This document shows, piece by piece, positions 63,098 through 64,000 of a stretch of DNA of 64,000 nt. The DNA is from an uncultured Pelagibacteraceae bacterium. GTDB taxonomy: Bacteria > Pseudomonadota > Alphaproteobacteria > Pelagibacterales > Pelagibacteraceae. The notes under the pieces were generated by a model. It did not search any database. It was not told where the DNA came from and was given only the letters and a program-made list of their open reading frames with translations. Each line of letters begins with the position of its first letter. Position 1 is the first letter of the stretch. Made by a program: the position numbers and the translations under genes. The stretch is taken from contig CACHAX010000001.1 of assembly GCA_902577875.1 (NCBI GenBank), positions 1-64,000 on the forward strand. Reading direction: 5' to 3'.

Positions 63098-63225
63098 TGA
63101 GAAAAGAAAATTTACCCACAAAAATTTGCCCTGTATGTAAGAGACCTTTTACTTGGAGAAAAAAATGGAAATTAAATTGGGATAAAGTGAAATATTGTTC
63201 TAAGAAATGTTCAAAAAATAACTAA
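63097..63225 (+). CDS. DUF2256 small zinc-ribbon-like protein (not in ORF track; GTG start)
   Basis: Manual translation: VRKENLPTKICPVCKRPFTWRKKWKLNWDKVKYCSKKCSKNN (42 aa) with CxxC...CxxxC; start overlaps photolyase stop by 1 nt. Confidence 0.88.
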   Translation: MRKENLPTKICPVCKRPFTWRKKWKLNWDKVKYCSKKCSKNN

Positions 63226-63456
63226 TTAACAACAAGAGCAGCTTTTCTTTTTCTCTGGTTTTTTTGCTTCAATCACTTCTTCTTTAGGGGCCGATTGTTC
63301 AAGAATTTTTGCTGCTACAGCTTCTTTCTCTTTTAATATTTTATTTTCAATGTATGCGTAAAGAGAGTTGAAACCTAATTTTGAAGCTTTTTTTTCTTCA
63401 TAATTCCTTCTGCCTTTAAGATTTTCAATAATTTCAAGAACTTGCGGATTATTCAT
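63226..63456 (-). CDS. Small protein with cysteine-rich C-terminus (KKSCSCC)
   Basis: 76-aa ORF abutting the DUF2256 gene with no spacing. Confidence 0.65.
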   Translation of the reverse strand: MNNPQVLEIIENLKGRRNYEEKKASKLGFNSLYAYIENKILKEKEAVAAKILEQSAPKEEVIEAKKPEKKKSCSCC

Positions 63457-63497
63457 ATTATTGTTATCTCATAATTTTGATAATTTACAATAGTTCT

Positions 63498-64000
63498 TTA
63501 AAAAAATTCTTTAATTATAGTTGGTATGTACTTTTTGAAATTAAAAAAACCTTTATTGCAATATTTCCAAGAACTTCGGTCTAAATTACGATAAAGAAAT
63601 TTTATATTATTTATTCCTTGAGAAGTTAAAAAATCTAAGTTTTCTCCAACACAAGGATAAAAAAAATAACTATTCTCAATTGTTTTAAGGTTACCAATAT
63701 CAATAATTTCACAATCCAAAGATTTTTCATCCAACCTTCTTTTTTGATCCTGAATTAAATTAGTCTTAAATTTCATTGTTTTTTCACTAAGTTTAATATT
63801 TCTACTGTCGTTATTATTATTTACTAAATAAATCTTTTTAAATTTATGGTCTTTGAAATCAGTCAACTCAAAAGAAAGATTATTATCAAAAATAATTAAA
63901 TTTTGCTCATCCAAACTTACTGGATTACTAAAATCTTTTAAGACAGCCTTGTATATTTTCTCGCTAACTTTAGGTGGTGCATTTTCATTTAAATTAATGT
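63498..64000 (-). CDS. C-terminal part of a larger protein (5' end beyond window); possibly photolyase-related
   Basis: Listed start is a TTG; frame stays open to the window edge (...INLNENAPPKVSEKIYKAVLKDFSNPVSLDEQNLIIFD...). Family guess is weak. Confidence 0.5.
   Translation of the reverse strand, partial: INLNENAPPKVSEKIYKAVLKDFSNPVSLDEQNLIIFDNNLSFELTDFKDHKFKKIYLVNNNNDSRNIKLSEKTMKFKTNLIQDQKRRLDEKSLDCEIIDIGNLKTIENSYFFYPCVGENLDFLTSQGINNIKFLYRNLDRSSWKYCNKGFFNFKKYIPTIIKEFF

Noticed and set aside
1-64000. CRISPR arrays, IS elements, prophage, rRNA operon
   Set aside because: No regularly spaced repeats, transposase/integrase/phage structural ORFs or rRNA-like sequence were seen.

Overview
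AT-rich, gene-dense chromosomal segment. Gene content, synteny and extreme AT bias fit a streamlined SAR11/Pelagibacter-like alphaproteobacterium (inference, no search run). The left third looks like a replication-origin neighbourhood: parB-parA-rsmG-mnmG-mnmE-rho-hemGHE on the minus strand, then an AT-rich 281-bp gap, then ppsR-maf-aroE-SDR-coaE-dnaQ on the plus strand. Two parS-like palindromes lie inside rsmG and mnmG. The rest holds housekeeping genes: hslVU, a his cluster interrupted by two exported-protein ORFs, a TRAP transporter, ftsK, purH, an SSS symporter with its small subunit, acsA, tsaD, hemCD, folD, an ABC-permease/tesA locus, and a photolyase-like gene. There is one tRNA-Gly(GCC). 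I recovered two small genes missing from the ORF track: a 53-aa membrane protein after the carbamoyltransferase (DUF5989-like) and a 42-aa DUF2256 zinc-ribbon-like protein after the photolyase. The least explained block is about 46.0-49.5 kb: a NodU/CmcH carbamoyltransferase, a tiny membrane protein, a ferritin-like di-iron candidate and a divergent SGNH-like exported protein whose 5' end overlaps the ferritin-like gene. I saw no CRISPR array, IS element, prophage or rRNA.
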